DNA of 64,000 nucleotides, taken from contig BSBN01000187.1 in NCBI GenBank assembly GCA_027924645.1, positions 18,742,001 through 18,806,000 on the forward strand, written 5' to 3'. Source of the DNA: Cunninghamia lanceolata. Its lineage: Eukaryota; Streptophyta; Pinopsida; Cupressales; Cupressaceae. Below are positions 42,671 to 55,216 of this stretch, piece by piece (the stretch's first letter is position 1; the number at the start of each line of letters is the position of its first letter). Below the pieces are notes generated by a model. The model saw nothing but the letters and a program-made list of their open reading frames with translations, did no database searches and had not been told where the DNA came from. The position numbers and the translations under genes were made by a program.

Positions 42671-45060
42671 CAAAGCATGATCACTGATCACATACTAACA
42701 GAAGGTTATCATGCCCAACTATTTCATTATCCCTAAACTACTAGAGACGTGTTGCAAGAGATATGATCATGTATCTAGGAATGTCCTAGGTGAAAATAGA
42801 AGAGTGTTGTTTACCATAAGTATGGGATTAATTCAAATTATTTCTAACTTGAACCCTAAAGCACTATGACCAATAAGGTTACAAGACCTAACCATAGAGT
42901 AAAACAAGAATAGACTCAATTATAGGGTCAAGTGGATCCCCCACCATAGAGTAAAAATGGAGAAGATTGTGAGGAGACTAGAATCTATTCCAAATAATTA
43001 ACTCAATCCTTATGACTTGGATACATTTGAAGGATATTTCAAATATACATATCAAGGTATTTTTCAAGTAATGAGAATTGATACAAAGTAAAAAGTGCAA
43101 ACATGGATGTTAATGTTGGAAAAATATATCTAGAATCCATATGTAAATGGATTATTCAACTATGGATAGCTCTTGGCTAACAAGTTACACACTAAAATGT
43201 CAAATTTCAATCAACCTAGATCCACCCAAACATTCAGATGGTATTTTGTATTACGTATCTTTACAAATGAGTAGGACATTGCATTAAGTGTATGCCTACA
43301 TTCAAGTGAAGTGTAAATGGGATTTTTGTGCCCAATCCAAATGAGGAGTGTAAATATGAATATGAATTTCCCATACTCCAACTATTGGTTTTTTTTTAAA
43401 CTTCTTTGTTGAAAAAGATAGGGTATGAAAGGCTAAAACTCGCTAGAAAATTCAAGGAATTCCTAAGGCCCTTGGCACTTGATAAGTGTTAGAAATGAAG
43501 GTAAACAATTATCAATGAAAAACTAATTACAACTATAACCGTGCAAAATCAAAATGGAGATAGTACGAAATCATCACAAAGAAATAATGGAATAGAAGAT
43601 CAAACACATAACACAAATTTTTACATGGAGAAACCCTTTCGGGAAAAAAATCCACACAAGAAGAGGTACACTAGTTTGTATTAACTTCAATAGAGTTCAC
43701 AATACAACACTAGCGATCTCCTCTTATGTCTTCAATCTAGCAGTGCCTATTTTTCTAGTCTCAATGCTCTACTACAACACAACCGTAATACAATATCCCC
43801 ATAAAGGGGTTGCCTTAGAGGGTAAGAAAATCCAACATAACCTCTATTGCAAATCTGTGACCTAATGATGAATTGTCTAGATTTACAATGGTAATTTATA
43901 TATAAAATAAGGCTTATGGGGGCATTGCCATCAGATGCCCATCGGGGCACGTGGCCCCTAGACCCCCCCATCAGGGGGATGAGCCCCTAGAACCTTGCAA
44001 GGGGGTAACCCCTTGCACCCCCTGGATAACCTACATTTGTCAAGTACCAAGACCAAACATGCGGCTAAAACAAGATTACTACTTGGTGAATACTTCTTCA
44101 CTTATGGAAATTTACAAACAATATTAGGATTAATTACATAGGATTTACAAGGTTGATGGCACCTTAATCCTAACAATAGGGAGATAGGTAACCCATAATT
44201 GGGGTGATTGGTTTTTACATGACAATTATACCATCATAAGGATCTATGGTTCCATAGCTGCTCCATAATTTATCTAAATGGGTGCTAGAGAAGATAACAA
44301 TTCTAGACGCAATCTGGTAGATGCATAATTCAAATCAGGTGCATTTCAAGAAACACAAGGGAACTTTTATGCCCCCACAAGCCTATTCTTTAGATATCAC
44401 TATCCTAGGTAGAGAGGGATATGACAGATTGATTGATCTGATAAATAAATATGGCATGGAAACTAATTATGCTAGGTAGTATGATCCAAAGGGCATCATA
44501 GATAATATGAGAAAGAATGTTGGAAGGTCAAGATATGAGCATCAATATTTGTAAAAGAGTATTGGAAGGTTAGAATATGAGCATCAATATTTGGAAAAGG
44601 ATGACCTAGTTAGAAATTCTATTGACCAAGTCCAAATAAATATTAAAGGAGGGAAAAATGAAAGAAAATTGTATTGGTAGAAAGGAGAAGAAAGTTAAAT
44701 GACTCAAAATATAAAGGAGTTTTTGTAGAGATCAAGAACTTATAGAAAGGATGAAAATCACATTGGAACATGCTAGAACAATAGGATTAATGCCACCAAA
44801 AGTAACACAAGTAGAACTTGGGGAACTTAGGGAAGTAATTTGGAGGAAAGACCTAATGTCTCACCTGCATCACCTAGTCAATTAGTGGCCATGTGTGTAA
44901 TACTAGATTTACTTGACAAAGATTCATCCTCTAGAAAAATACTATCATCATAGCTCACATAAAGGGTAAAGATCCTATGACTGTAGCCCCATTTAAACCA
45001 TTGGTAAGTTATCTAGATACTAAAGGATTTGAGGATTTTGTGTAAAATAATAATCTTATT
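42671..45060 (+). pseudogene. Decayed ORF of unknown function, split by a solo LTR
   Basis: The plus strand reads protein-like pieces on both sides of the LTR at 43487-44175: YDLDTFEGYFKYTYQGIFQV (43010-43070) with MLMLEKYIWNPYVNGLFNYG after it, and after the LTR NWGDWFLHDNYTIIRIYGS (44195-44260), GREGYDRLIDLINKYGMETN (44410-44470) and YDPKGIIDNMRKNVGRSRYE. Stops and shifts are frequent. The composition is of a real globular protein, but I cannot name the family. Two 45-bp copies of an 'agaatatgagcatcaatatttg' segment near 44530 and 44570 form a small duplication. Confidence 0.45.
43487..44175 (-). mobile_element. Solo LTR with near-perfect target duplication
   Basis: 689 bp, plus strand TGTTAGAAATGAAGG to CTTAATCCTAACA. 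Flanks ATAAG (43482-43486) and ATAGG (44176-44180) match at 4 of 5 positions. It carries a GC-rich palindrome block at 43917-44030. It shares its start and end sequences with 47307-48175. The family is probably Copia, judged from end sequence only. Confidence 0.75.
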
Positions 45061-45689
45061 AGACATGTCTTGACCTCCCTTGTACACCAATGGAGAATCT
45101 CAACTAATGCACCATAAAATAGTAACATGTTCAACTATTGGTTTGAATCTCTTGACCGTGAATTTAGAAAATTCCAATTTTCATGGCAGTGACACAACAA
45201 TATACGCTCTATCAGTCATAATGTCTACCTAAGTTATACTTGATATAACAATAATGGGCTTACCAAAAATATTCATGTAACATGCACTTGACATTAATAG
45301 AATATTGTTGAAATCTATGTTACCCCATGTTTCTAGGTTAGGGATGGTAGGGGATAGGGGGACATGTTTTCAGGACATGGATGATAGGGAGGCCATTTCT
45401 TATGGGATGATAGGGGATAACTATTAAAAAAAGGAAATTTTAAAAATATATAAATTTTTAAATATTCATATGATATCATTGATAAGGCATTCATCGTATA
45501 CATCATAGAACCTTAACACATACAATTAGAGTTGAATTGAGATTTCATATGAGAGTGACAAACAAATTCACAAAATTTAATTACATTCATTGATAATGTA
45601 CATATATATTATATAAAAACTACAACAAAATGTCCAAAGGTTACAAGTTTCAACTACAAAATGATAAAAAATATAGAAAATATAAATAT
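45061..45689. other. No recognisable gene
   Basis: AT-rich. A short purine run with repeated 'ggatggtagggga' occurs at 45345-45415 and nothing else stands out. The plus-strand ORF at 45630-45860 lies opposite the hAT tail and is a shadow. Confidence 0.35.
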
Positions 45690-47306
45690 GTAGTTGTCCC
45701 TAATCAGCATCTCGTAACACTGCATCAAAATCAGAGTCTAAGTCCAAGTCACTACCACTATGAGATGCTACCTCATCCAATGGAACCCCAAGCAATCCGT
45801 CTCATGCCTCATCATCATCAACTTGTGTGGTATCTTCAAGATCAACATCCTAACATGTAGCTAGAGTCTAATGATACTCAAGAGTCTGTCTATCTTGAAT
45901 CTATAAGGCACTATGCATAGCCACCAGCTTCTTTGATCATCTAGAGATAAGCCTATTCCTCTTGACTGGCTGGATGATGCTATATGTAGATCACTTCCTC
46001 TCCGTAGCATAAGAACTAACAAACCGTGAAAGGAGACAAGTGGCAAGCATCCTCAACTTTGGTGAATCCTTTCCATGCCATGTCCACCATCCAATAGGGT
46101 CAATTTAAGATAATGTATCTCTATTCGTGCTTTCCTTTGGTCTACTAAAATTTGGGCAACAAAGATTCACAAATTCTAGCCATTGTGCTCTAACTATGGT
46201 AGACTCCTCCTTAGTATACATTTTTCCAAGGGCATTCATGAACCCTTCTTTCACCTCTTCATCATTAGATGGAGGCACTCCCCCAGGCCTTGTTGCATAT
46301 CATTTGGGATTTAGAGCATATGCTACCATATGAAGTCAAGTGTTCATATTGTTCCACTGCTATGTCACAATGGGCCTAATATGCTCCTCATAAATCCTAA
46401 ATCAAGGTCCTTGCTATGAATGACTTGCTTCGTCTACCCAAGCATGTTGTCAAATATCTCATAAATCTATCCATAGCTAGGAGAGTCTGTATCAACATAT
46501 CTTATGACCTGCGCAATAGGTGAGGTGATGGAGTAAACATATCTACAAATAATGAAAATACTTTACAAGTTAGAAACTTAGAAACAATAAAATCAGAAAT
46601 TTAATAATAAAATCAACAACTTATTTAATTTAATATTAAATATTAAAATTACAATCAGATGACGCCATAAGTGGTTTGATAAACTTAGGGATGCCACAAT
46701 TGGGGGACCTCCTCCCCATTGAATTGATCACCAAGACCACTACTAGGGGGTCTTAGTCCCTAAGGTATTATCAACTTTGTTTAAACCCATGAGCTCGATG
46801 ACACAATGAAGGCCCACAACCTATAAGCACAACAACCCAACAAAGGCACACATCTTGTGAGCACGTTAGCCCAACAGAGACACAAGGCCTATGAGATTAG
46901 TAGTCCAAGGGGTTTAAACCTTGGTGGCCGCCACAACAATGTTGCGACTTGACCACCACCCTACACCCTTACCATCTTAAAATCAGTAATTCATTAAAAA
47001 ATAATAATTTCTTACCTCACTGTGGACCACCAATCATCATCAAGGATTTTTTGTTTGAAACTTTTTCCTTCAGCTATGCCTGCCTTTGCCCATCTACCTC
47101 ACTTTGAATTAACCACTATTAATTGTAGAGGCTCCTGTATCTCAATCATCAACTCTAACAAAATAAAGTAGTTAGCATATCTAGTATCCATAGGATTGAA
47201 GAGTTCCTTTTTCAAAAAAATCCTAAACAAAGAAAGTAATGTGTGATGGTTGCAAATGAACATCTAAATGGCTCTAGCTTCTAACACCATTCCCTTCACC
47301 CAATCT
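45690..47306 (-). pseudogene. hAT transposase fragment 2, two exons
   Basis: Minus strand. Exon at 47016-47306 reads DWVKGMVLEARAI, a stop, then MFICNHHTLLSLFRIFLKKE and ANYFILLELMIEIQEPLQ, ending DDDWWSTVR at a splice site, with only two stops. Exon at 45690-46542 reads YVYSITSPIAQVIRYVDTDS, then ALGKMYTKEESTIVRAQWLE, then the dimerisation domain (WWTWHGKDSPKLRMLATCLL, SSYATERKWSTYSIIQPVKR) and an acidic tail. This is the C-terminal half of a plant Ac/hAT-like transposase with its C-terminal dimerisation motif. The upstream part is lost where a solo LTR sits at 47307. Low decay compared with hAT fragment 1 suggests a younger copy. Confidence 0.82.
46543..47015 (-). other. Intron of hAT transposase 2
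   Basis: 473 bp with a GTAAG donor (47015 downward) and a TTTGTAG acceptor (46543). Joining the exons keeps the transposase frame (..WWSTVR then YVYS.., phase 2). The intron is AT-rich at its ends and has no coding content. Both splice signals read as functional plant consensus. Confidence 0.78.
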
Positions 47307-48175
47307 TGTTAGAAATGAAGACAACAACTACACAAGTGGAAATCTGATTTAACTGAGAGTTATGATCTTTAACAATGTAAAAAGTATGGAGATAGTAAAT
47401 AGAATCAAAACCCACAACAGATGAATTAACACCATAGAAGAAATGAACACATAACACAGTATGTAATGTGGAGAAAACCCTTTCAGGTAAAAAACTCCAC
47501 CAAGAAAAGAGGATTCAAGTTGTATTATCTTCAAATATGAAATACAATACATGTACTTCCTCTGTCTCTTCAATCTTTAATTCGGCAGAACTTGTTTACA
47601 AAACTTATGAAGTGCATAACACATACAAGGCACTAATTTTATAGAGGTTTTTCACTCCTTAAACTAGGTGTACACTTTCTCTCTCCTTAAAAACTCCAAC
47701 ATGCAACATTAAATGACCTCTTACATGTCCATGCCACTTGTCAATAGTCAACCATGCAAACTTTGACCCCCAAGGCCAAGAATGCCAACTTACAACTCAT
47801 AAATACTTGTCATAGGCTGTCATATTGTCATAGAATATTATGACAACTTACAGTTGTCATAGATTCTCTTACAACATCTTACCAACCTTATGATGGATGT
47901 TATACAAGCCAAAAATAGTGGATTCCTCCAATGTGGCGCCTAACCTCATTTACTTTATCTTTTCACAGTAACCATCAGTAAATGTTATCCTGTAACTACT
48001 ATCGATAACTCTAGAACTTACCGATACAATAACTCTGTAATTACCATGGATAGTTAATATATTTTACAATTGTCAGTGAAACTATTTCATCCCTTATGGG
48101 TAATTACAAACAATAATAATAATGGGAATACATAATATAGGGATTTACAAGGTTAATGGCACCTTAAGAATTTAT
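47307..48175 (-). mobile_element. LTR related to 43487-44175, right end diverged
   Basis: Plus strand starts TGTTAGAAATGAAGAC and includes 'ggagaaaaccctttcagg' and, near its end, 'gggatttacaaggttaatggcaccttaa'. All are in the same order as in the solo LTR at 43487. The terminal 'cctaaca' is altered, so no target duplication can be read. It truncates the hAT transposase on its left. Confidence 0.65.
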
Positions 48176-49710
48176 CTTAATATGAGTGTATTATCTTTCT
48201 TTAAGAATTAATGTTAATTGTGCAAATTCAAGCTTTAGATTAAACTAACTAGCCCAATCTATAACTAATCTAAAACCTACATAAGAGTTGGGACTAACTA
48301 GAGACTAGAGACAAACACAAACTAGGAGATTGAAACAAGGAATTGCAAATCATGACTAGGAAATAGAAAACAATAAAATGAAGTAGATTTAAAGTGGATG
48401 AATAGTATTAAATAATGTAGTTGGGAACATCAGTCCAAATATGGAAGCAATCAGAGATAGAATCAAATGCACTAGTTTTTGATAGGGTTAAATGCACTAG
48501 AATTGAAAAGCAATAGGCTTGACTTCAAAGTCAAACATGCTCTATTATCACAAATGACCTAAAATTTAGTAAAAACTTTTAGGGAAGGCATCTTGTCAAG
48601 TGTAAAGGTTGTATAGTTGAAATGAGCCACTTGTGACACATAGACATAGAGAAATTAATACAAAACTTGATAGATCCTATGCTTGTAGAAGGAGAGAAAA
48701 TAGATAAAAAGGAACACTTGCACCTAATGAAAGATAATGAAATGAATTGTGCATGATGCTAAAGATTGGAGGAAGCTATTTGTGAAATTTAGGATAAGAG
48801 TTGTTCTATGGAAAAGGGGCGAGGCACTAGTTTAGGTTTAACCTAGTTAAATATACCAGACATAAAAAGTGGCATTGGCACTAGCAAGTTTGATGAGGGG
48901 GCATGTCTAACATATTCTTAGAATGACCTAAAAATTTTAAGGCATCTATATCTTGACCTTCTGAGTAATTTTGTTTTCTACTCTACCTACTCCATGACCT
49001 TTGGAGATACATACATGAGAATATATTTACAAACAATTATATCTATGAATAATTATATCTAGATGAATAACTAGGAATTGCAAGGTGAATAGCACACCTA
49101 GTCCATAAAATCATTTGGGATAATTACATGCTTTATGCATGATGTATTCTTTATAGTTATTTATTTACATAATTCCATATTTACATGCTTGCATTTAATT
49201 TTCATGTACTATTTTTTTCTCTATCCTACAATCCCTTATATTCTACAAATGCAACCAATTGTAGGGGGAATATCTTGTCACTAACACTCTCATGTTAGGC
49301 TTTGCAGATAATTACAATTGTTTACAAAGACTTATCTCCAGTACAAGACATGCCTTGTGCTTCATGCACCCTATCATCCATCAATCACCAAGTGAGTGGA
49401 ACCATTGCTACTTTCCAATATAGGAAAAATTTGTCCTATATTTTTTCCTTTTTCTTTATGTTATGATCGTTGATAGTTAGATTTATATTGTAGGTTCTTT
49501 TATTTATGCTTGCATCACAAACGCTACTTATGGAAAATTTTCACTCTAGTTTGAAGATTCCCATGGAGAGTACATGGCAAAAGGCAAACCTACATGATGA
49601 CACCTTACAAGGCCCATTACTTTATATGGACTCCTGGCGATATCCTTTATTTTTTAATATTTGCTTTACATGAATGTTTATGAGTGCTACATACTTTTAG
49701 ATGCACGATC
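48176..49710. other. No recognisable gene
   Basis: 1.5 kb of AT-rich sequence on the 5' side of Gypsy F. No ORF above background, no LTR ends and no terminal inverted repeats were found by eye. Confidence 0.4.
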
Positions 49711-50510
49711 TGATGCAGGAGCATCCTTGGTTTAAGAGGAATCTTGCATCAACCAAAAATATTTGCATTTTAATTTGTTAGTAGTTTAGTTTGTTTCTTT
49801 TCATTTTCAAGTTCAATTTAGGCAATTCAGTCAGTAGCAATTTTTGTATTTTGGTCTGCATTCTACTGCAGTTGCATTTCACATCTTGCGGAGCTGGACT
49901 TAGCATCTAGACATGTTCATCTACATCATATCCATAATTCAGAGTAATTGGTTAAGGTACCGAAAATATATCTCTATCAGAAGATCAATTGTTTTCTTAG
50001 AGCAGAGCATCCTAATAGTCTCAGATAATTAGCTAAAGGAGAAGACTTGTGGAGAATTTCACAACCTTCGAAGATTAATGACACATCATTCCATGTTTTT
50101 TGGTTTGTGGCCGACCTTCCCAAGATTCGCACATCATTCCTTTCATTTGCGGAGGAATTCTATTCATTTATGTCTAACCTATCTGTGTACACACGTTACA
50201 GCTCTTCATTGGAGTTTGTGATCTTCCTTGGATAACGCGGAGGAATCTTTTGTAACAGAGATGATATATATTGATGTAATAGAACCTTAGGAAAGAAGTA
50301 CATGATAATAGAGATAGTTGATAGTTTGGATTCTTTGCGAAGGAGCTTTAAACCTATATCTTGTGCATATTCTGATATTCTATAATTAGGCCTGTACTAA
50401 ATGACTGAATCTATATTTGGTTCATATCTTTGAGTTCTTTCCGTTGTGTTTACTCTTACTGCACAGCCTGGATAGTTCATTCTGTGAACCCTCCTACCGT
50501 GACTGCACCA
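49711..50510 (+). mobile_element. 5' LTR of Gypsy F
   Basis: About 800 bp from TGATGCAGGAGCATCC to GACTGCACCA. It matches 59996-60680 throughout. Chance ORF 50047-50235 lies inside. The primer site follows at 50513. Confidence 0.88.
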
Positions 50511-50512
50511 AG

Positions 50513-50525
50513 TGGTATCAGAGGG
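50513..50525 (+). other. Primer binding site of Gypsy F
   Basis: TGGTATCAGAGGG, two bases after the LTR. It is the initiator Met tRNA type, normal for chromoviruses. Confidence 0.88.
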
Positions 50526-50708
50526 AAAGTTTGAATCTTTGGGAGTAAAGTGAGTGAAATTGGCAAAGGAATTTTGTAAGCTTGTTGTACATAGATCACC
50601 GATCTGAGGTAGGTTACTAGTGTCACAATTGATCACCAATTGTGAGGAAATTGTCACCTTATAGCCCAGTCACCGAATTGAGTTAGTTTGCACCTGATCC
50701 TTGGAAGA

Positions 50709-51920
50709 ATGCTGTCGAGGAGAATCCCTGTTGTTGGAACAATGGTTGGTAGAATGGATGAGATGATGGAAATGGTGAAAACAATGAGGATTCGATTGGA
50801 GGTTGTTGAAGAAGATAGGTGAAGAGGATTGACACCGAGAACTAATGTTGAAAGTAATGATGAAGAGGAATTTCAATCTATTGAACAAATTGGCAAAAAC
50901 CTAGGAGGCATTGAAGAAGAAGAATCAGATCAAGTAAAGATGTTGCAAGCTATTTCAAAGATTGGAAAGAGATCTAGAGTTGATGTACCAAATTACATTG
51001 GCAATTTGAACCCTGAAGAGTTGATTGACTGGATAAATGACATGGAAGAGTACTTTAAATATTCAAAGAAGTTGAAGATCTGGAGAAAGTGAAATTTGCA
51101 ACGACAAAGTTGAAAGGACATGATGCTATATGGTGGAAAGAAGTTCAGTTGGATAGAAATAGAAGAGGAAAAGAAAAGATTACAAAATGGGATAGGATGG
51201 TAAAAAAATTGAAGAATCAGTTTATACCTATTGACTATGAGCTAGAACTGTTGAAAAGATTGCAAAACTTGAGACAAAAGGAGAAATCTATGAAGGAGTA
51301 TACTGAAGAATTTCATAAGGATAGGACATAGTGAAGAAAGCAAAGAGAAAGTGGTTAGATACATCAATGGACTAAGATTGAACATTCAAGAAGAACTAAG
51401 CTTGGTAACGATGACATCTTTGGAGGAAGCATATCAATTTGCCCTGAAAGTTGAAGAGAAGCTAAATAAGAGGCATGATCAGAGACAGAGAGGAAGAGGA
51501 GGTAAATTTTAGAGAGGTAGAACATTTTTCGGAGGAGACAGACCACATCTGGATCAGAACAAGCTTGACAACCCATTTGAGAAGGATGACAGAGATAGCA
51601 ATACCTACCAGAGCAATGACAAAAATTTTCATCACAGAGGTAATTATAATTCATACCGGAATGAAGGACATAGAAGAGAGGGAAGAGAATTTGATAAGAG
51701 AACATTCAAAGGCACTTGTTTCAAGTGTGGAGGTGGACATAGAGCATTTGAGTGTAATCAGGGGAGTACAAGTAAAAGGACAGAGAACAATGGAAGAGTA
51801 GCCTATGTGGAAGAAGAACCTATTGGATCAACTAGTTTAGTTGGTAAATCTAAGAAAGGAGAATCACTGGTGATGAGGAGAGCACTTTTTCAAGCAGAAA
51901 CAAATGAGGAACCACCATAG
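50709..51920 (+). pseudogene. Gypsy F gag
   Basis: The probable start is 50709 (MLSRRIPVVG). A helical gag domain (VPNYIGNLNPEELIDWINDM, then FHKDRT-like text to 51330) gives way to an Arg/Gly/Asp-rich linker and a zinc knuckle CFKCGGGHRAFEC near 51720. The knuckle is one residue short of CX2CX4HX4C. Stops at 50820 and 51091 and frameshifts near 51100-51340 break it. Protease follows directly. Confidence 0.85.
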
Positions 51921-51929
51921 AAGAAGAGT

Positions 51930-54734
51930 TTGTTCAAAACAAGATGCAAATCAGGATGTAAATGTTGTAAAGTTGTCATTGATAGTGGTAGTTCAGATAA
52001 CCTAGTTTCAGAGGAGATGGTGACTAAGCTAAAGTTGGAAAGATTGAAACACCCTAAGCCCTATCAGATAGCATGGATTCAGGATGATCATAAGGTATTG
52101 GTGAGTGAACAATGTTTGGTGAAATTTCATATTGGATCTTATCATGATGAAGTCTTGTGTGATATTATGCGTATGGATGTATGTCATATTCTATTGGGTA
52201 GACCTTAGAAGTATGTTAGAAAAGCTATACATGATGCGAGAAAGAATACATACACTATAACATCAAATGGAAAGAGAATTACCTTGATTCCTTTGCAGGA
52301 TGATCCTAAGGGTGAGGTATGTGGGAATGCTAGAATCTGTTTGGTAGATGGAAGGAAATTTTTGGATGGTTTGAGACATGAGAACATGTGTTATGCTTTG
52401 ATCCCTAAGAAGCCTGGAACCCTAAAGTCTGAAGAACCACGACCAAAGGAGATAACTAAGTTGCTGGTAGAGTATGAATACATCATATCAGATAATTTAC
52501 CTGAAGGATTTCCATTGATCAGGAGTATCAGTCATTACATGGATCTTATACCAGGAGCTAGTTTGCCTAACAAATAAGCACACAGAATGACACCAACAAA
52601 AAATGAAGAATTGAACAGACACATACATGAGTTGTTGAGGAAGGATTTGATCAGAGAAAGTTTGAGTCCTTGTGCAGTACCTGCAGTGTTAGCACCTAAG
52701 AAAGATGGAGATTAGAGAATGTGTACTAACTCAAGAGCAATAAACAAGATCATAGTTAAGTATAGATTTACTTTACCTAGGATGGATGATATCATGGATT
52801 GTTTGAGTGAAGAAAAATATTTCACAAAGATAGATTTGAAGTGGATACCATCATTTTAGAATCAGAGAAGGAGATGAATGGAAGACTACTTTTAAAACAA
52901 ATGAAGGATTGTATGAGTGGTTAGTGATACCTTTTGGATTGAAAAATGCACCTAGTACTTTAATGAGATTGATGAATGAAGTTCTGAAGGAATTCTTGGG
53001 AAAGTTTGTTATTGTATATTTGGATGACATTATGATTTTCAGTAAGACAAAGGAGGAACATTTGTAGCACCTGAGACAAGTTTTACAAAGACTGAGAGAA
53101 GAGAAATTGTTGATAAACATCAAGAAGTGTAGTTTCATGAAGGAAGAATTGGTATATTTGGGATTTGTGATTTATGCAGAAGGATTGAAGATGGATCCTG
53201 AGAAAGTGAGAGCAATTGTTGAATGGCCTACATCAGAGAGCATTGGAGAAGTTAGATCATTTCATGGATTAGCTAGTTTCTACCAGAAGTTCATAAAAAA
53301 TTTCAGTTCAGTTTGTAACCCTATGACAGAGACAATGAGAGGTGACAAAATATTTCAAGTGGACATCTCGAGCAGACAAAATTTCTAAGTTGTTGAAGCA
53401 AAAACTGACACAGAAACCTATTTTGGCATTACTGGATTTCAATAAGGTACATTTCAAGTAGATTGTGATGCAAGTGGAAATACAATTGGAGCAGTGTTAA
53501 GTCAAGAAGGTAGACCAGTTGCATATTTTAGTGAGAAGTTGAATGATGCAAGGAGAAGATATTCAGTTTACGATCAAGAGTTCTATGCCATAATTCAAGC
53601 CTTGAAGAGGTGGAGACATTACTTGTTGCATAAGGTGTTTGTGTTGTATACAAATCATCAAGCTTTGCAATATTTGAACAATCAAGGTAAGTTGAATCAA
53701 AGACACATGAGATGGATAGAGTTCATGTAGAGTTATATGTTTGTATTGAAGCATAGGAGTGGAAAATCAAACAAAGTTGTAGATGCATTGAGTAGGAGAA
53801 GAAACTTGTTGACAGAGATGAGAGTTGAAGTGACAAGATTTGATGAATTGAAGAACATGTATGAGGGGGACACTGATTTTGCAAAACCTTCGAAAGCATG
53901 TAAGGAACCTGTTGTGATAGATAGGAGTAAGTTGTTGGACTATTTCATTCAAGAAGATATGTTGTTCAGAGGAAATTAGTTATGCATACCTAGAAGTTCA
54001 ATGAGAGATAATTTGATCAAGGAGAAACATAGTGGAGGATTGGCAAGACATTTTGGCATTGATAAGATAGTGGCTTTGGTGAGTGAAAACTACTTTTAGC
54101 CTTAGATACATAAGGATGTTAGGAAATTTGTGTAGAGTTGTAGAGTTTGTCAAATTGCAAAAGGGAGTAGTCAGAATAATGGATTGTATAAACCTTTGAC
54201 AATACCGGAGAGACCTTGGGAAGATATAAGCATGGATTTTGTAATAGGATTGCCGAAGACACAGAGAGGAAATGATTCAATATTTGGAGTGGTGGACAGA
54301 TTTTCAAAGATGGCACATTTCATACCTTGTAAGAAGACAAATGATGCAGTGCATGTAGCAAACCTATTTTTCAAGGAGATTGTGAGATTGCATGAATTAC
54401 CTAAGAGCATAGTTTTAGACAGAGACACTAAGTTTCTTGGATACTTTTGGAAGACACTTTGGAAGAAGATGAAGACAGATTTGAAGTTTAGTTCAACATT
54501 TCATCCACAGACTGATGGATAGATAGAGGTAGTGAATAGGAGTTTGGGAAACTTGTTGAGATGTTTGGTTGGAGAGAAGATAGGAAGTTGGGATTTGATT
54601 CTTTCACAAGCAGAGTTTGCATATAGTAATTCAGTGAATAGGAGTACTGAAAGAACACCTTTTGAGATTATTATCGGAGTAAACCCTAGAGGAGTAGCAA
54701 AGTTGAGGGATATCAGTAGGGAGGAAAAGAGAAG
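51930..54734 (+). pseudogene. Gypsy F protease-RT-RNase H-integrase
   Basis: Protease core VVIDSGSSDNLVSEEMV (51970-52020) is followed by a linker. Reverse transcriptase has KKDGD, a stop, RMCTNSRAINK (52690-52760) and the catalytic [14 protein letters not shown] (53005-53050), so the YLDD box is kept. A 1-bp frameshift separates DLK and [11 protein letters not shown] near 52845. RNase H has [20 protein letters not shown] and [14 protein letters not shown] (53455-53690). Integrase has the zinc HHCC region (HSGGLARHFG ... CRVCQIAKG, 54030-54170) and the core [18 protein letters not shown], stop, IEVVNRSLG (54230-54545). It stops at 54734 where Copia G is inserted, with the rest at 59412-59964. 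Confidence 0.93.
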
Positions 54735-55131
54735 TGTTGGTAGGTGGTGACTGATCATGGAAGTACTGTACACTAGTTATGTATCATCGCTGGGGTTCAG
54801 GGGCGCAGCCCCCATTTTTTTTTTTGAGTCAACATAAAAAACCCTATTTTTGTAATCAACATAACGCTTGATAAAAGCAGCTAAGGGTTAGTGTTTTGGT
54901 TGATATTGTATTGTAGCATTTGCAATGGTATTGAGTTGTAGGGATTGCTAGTTGTAATCAGTTTGGTTTACTAGATAATAATATTGGACTCTTTGTTGGT
55001 GGATGTAGCCCGAGTTTGGGCGAACCATGTTAAAACTTGTCTCTCGTTGTTATTATTTCTGTGTATTTTTCATTCCTCTGTTTAATATTTATTTACATTT
55101 AATTGATATCTTCTGTTGGCTAACCCTAACA
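54735..55131 (+). mobile_element. 5' LTR of Copia G
   Basis: 397 bp, TGTTGGTAGG to AACCCTAACA. It holds a 'ggggttcaggggcgcagccccc' palindrome with a T run at 54792-54826 that the 3' LTR lacks. Confidence 0.94.
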
Positions 55132-55133
55132 AG

Positions 55134-55145
55134 TGGTATTAGAGT
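55134..55145 (+). other. Primer binding site of Copia G, mutated
   Basis: TGGTATTAGAGT, close to TGGTATCAGAGC, two bases after the LTR. Confidence 0.8.
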
Positions 55146-55216
55146 GGGTTCTGTTCAATTATCATCTGCAGGAAGATCTCACGGTTGAGTGGGAGTCTCA
55201 CGATTGAGTGGGAGCA

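Noticed and set aside
47302..48180. Target duplication for the LTR at 47307
   Set aside because: AATCT on the left has no clear partner because the right end of the LTR is diverged.
54784..54830. Plastid or bacterial origin for the GC-rich LTR blocks
   Set aside because: They are short palindromes inside LTRs, with no coding or organelle-like text.
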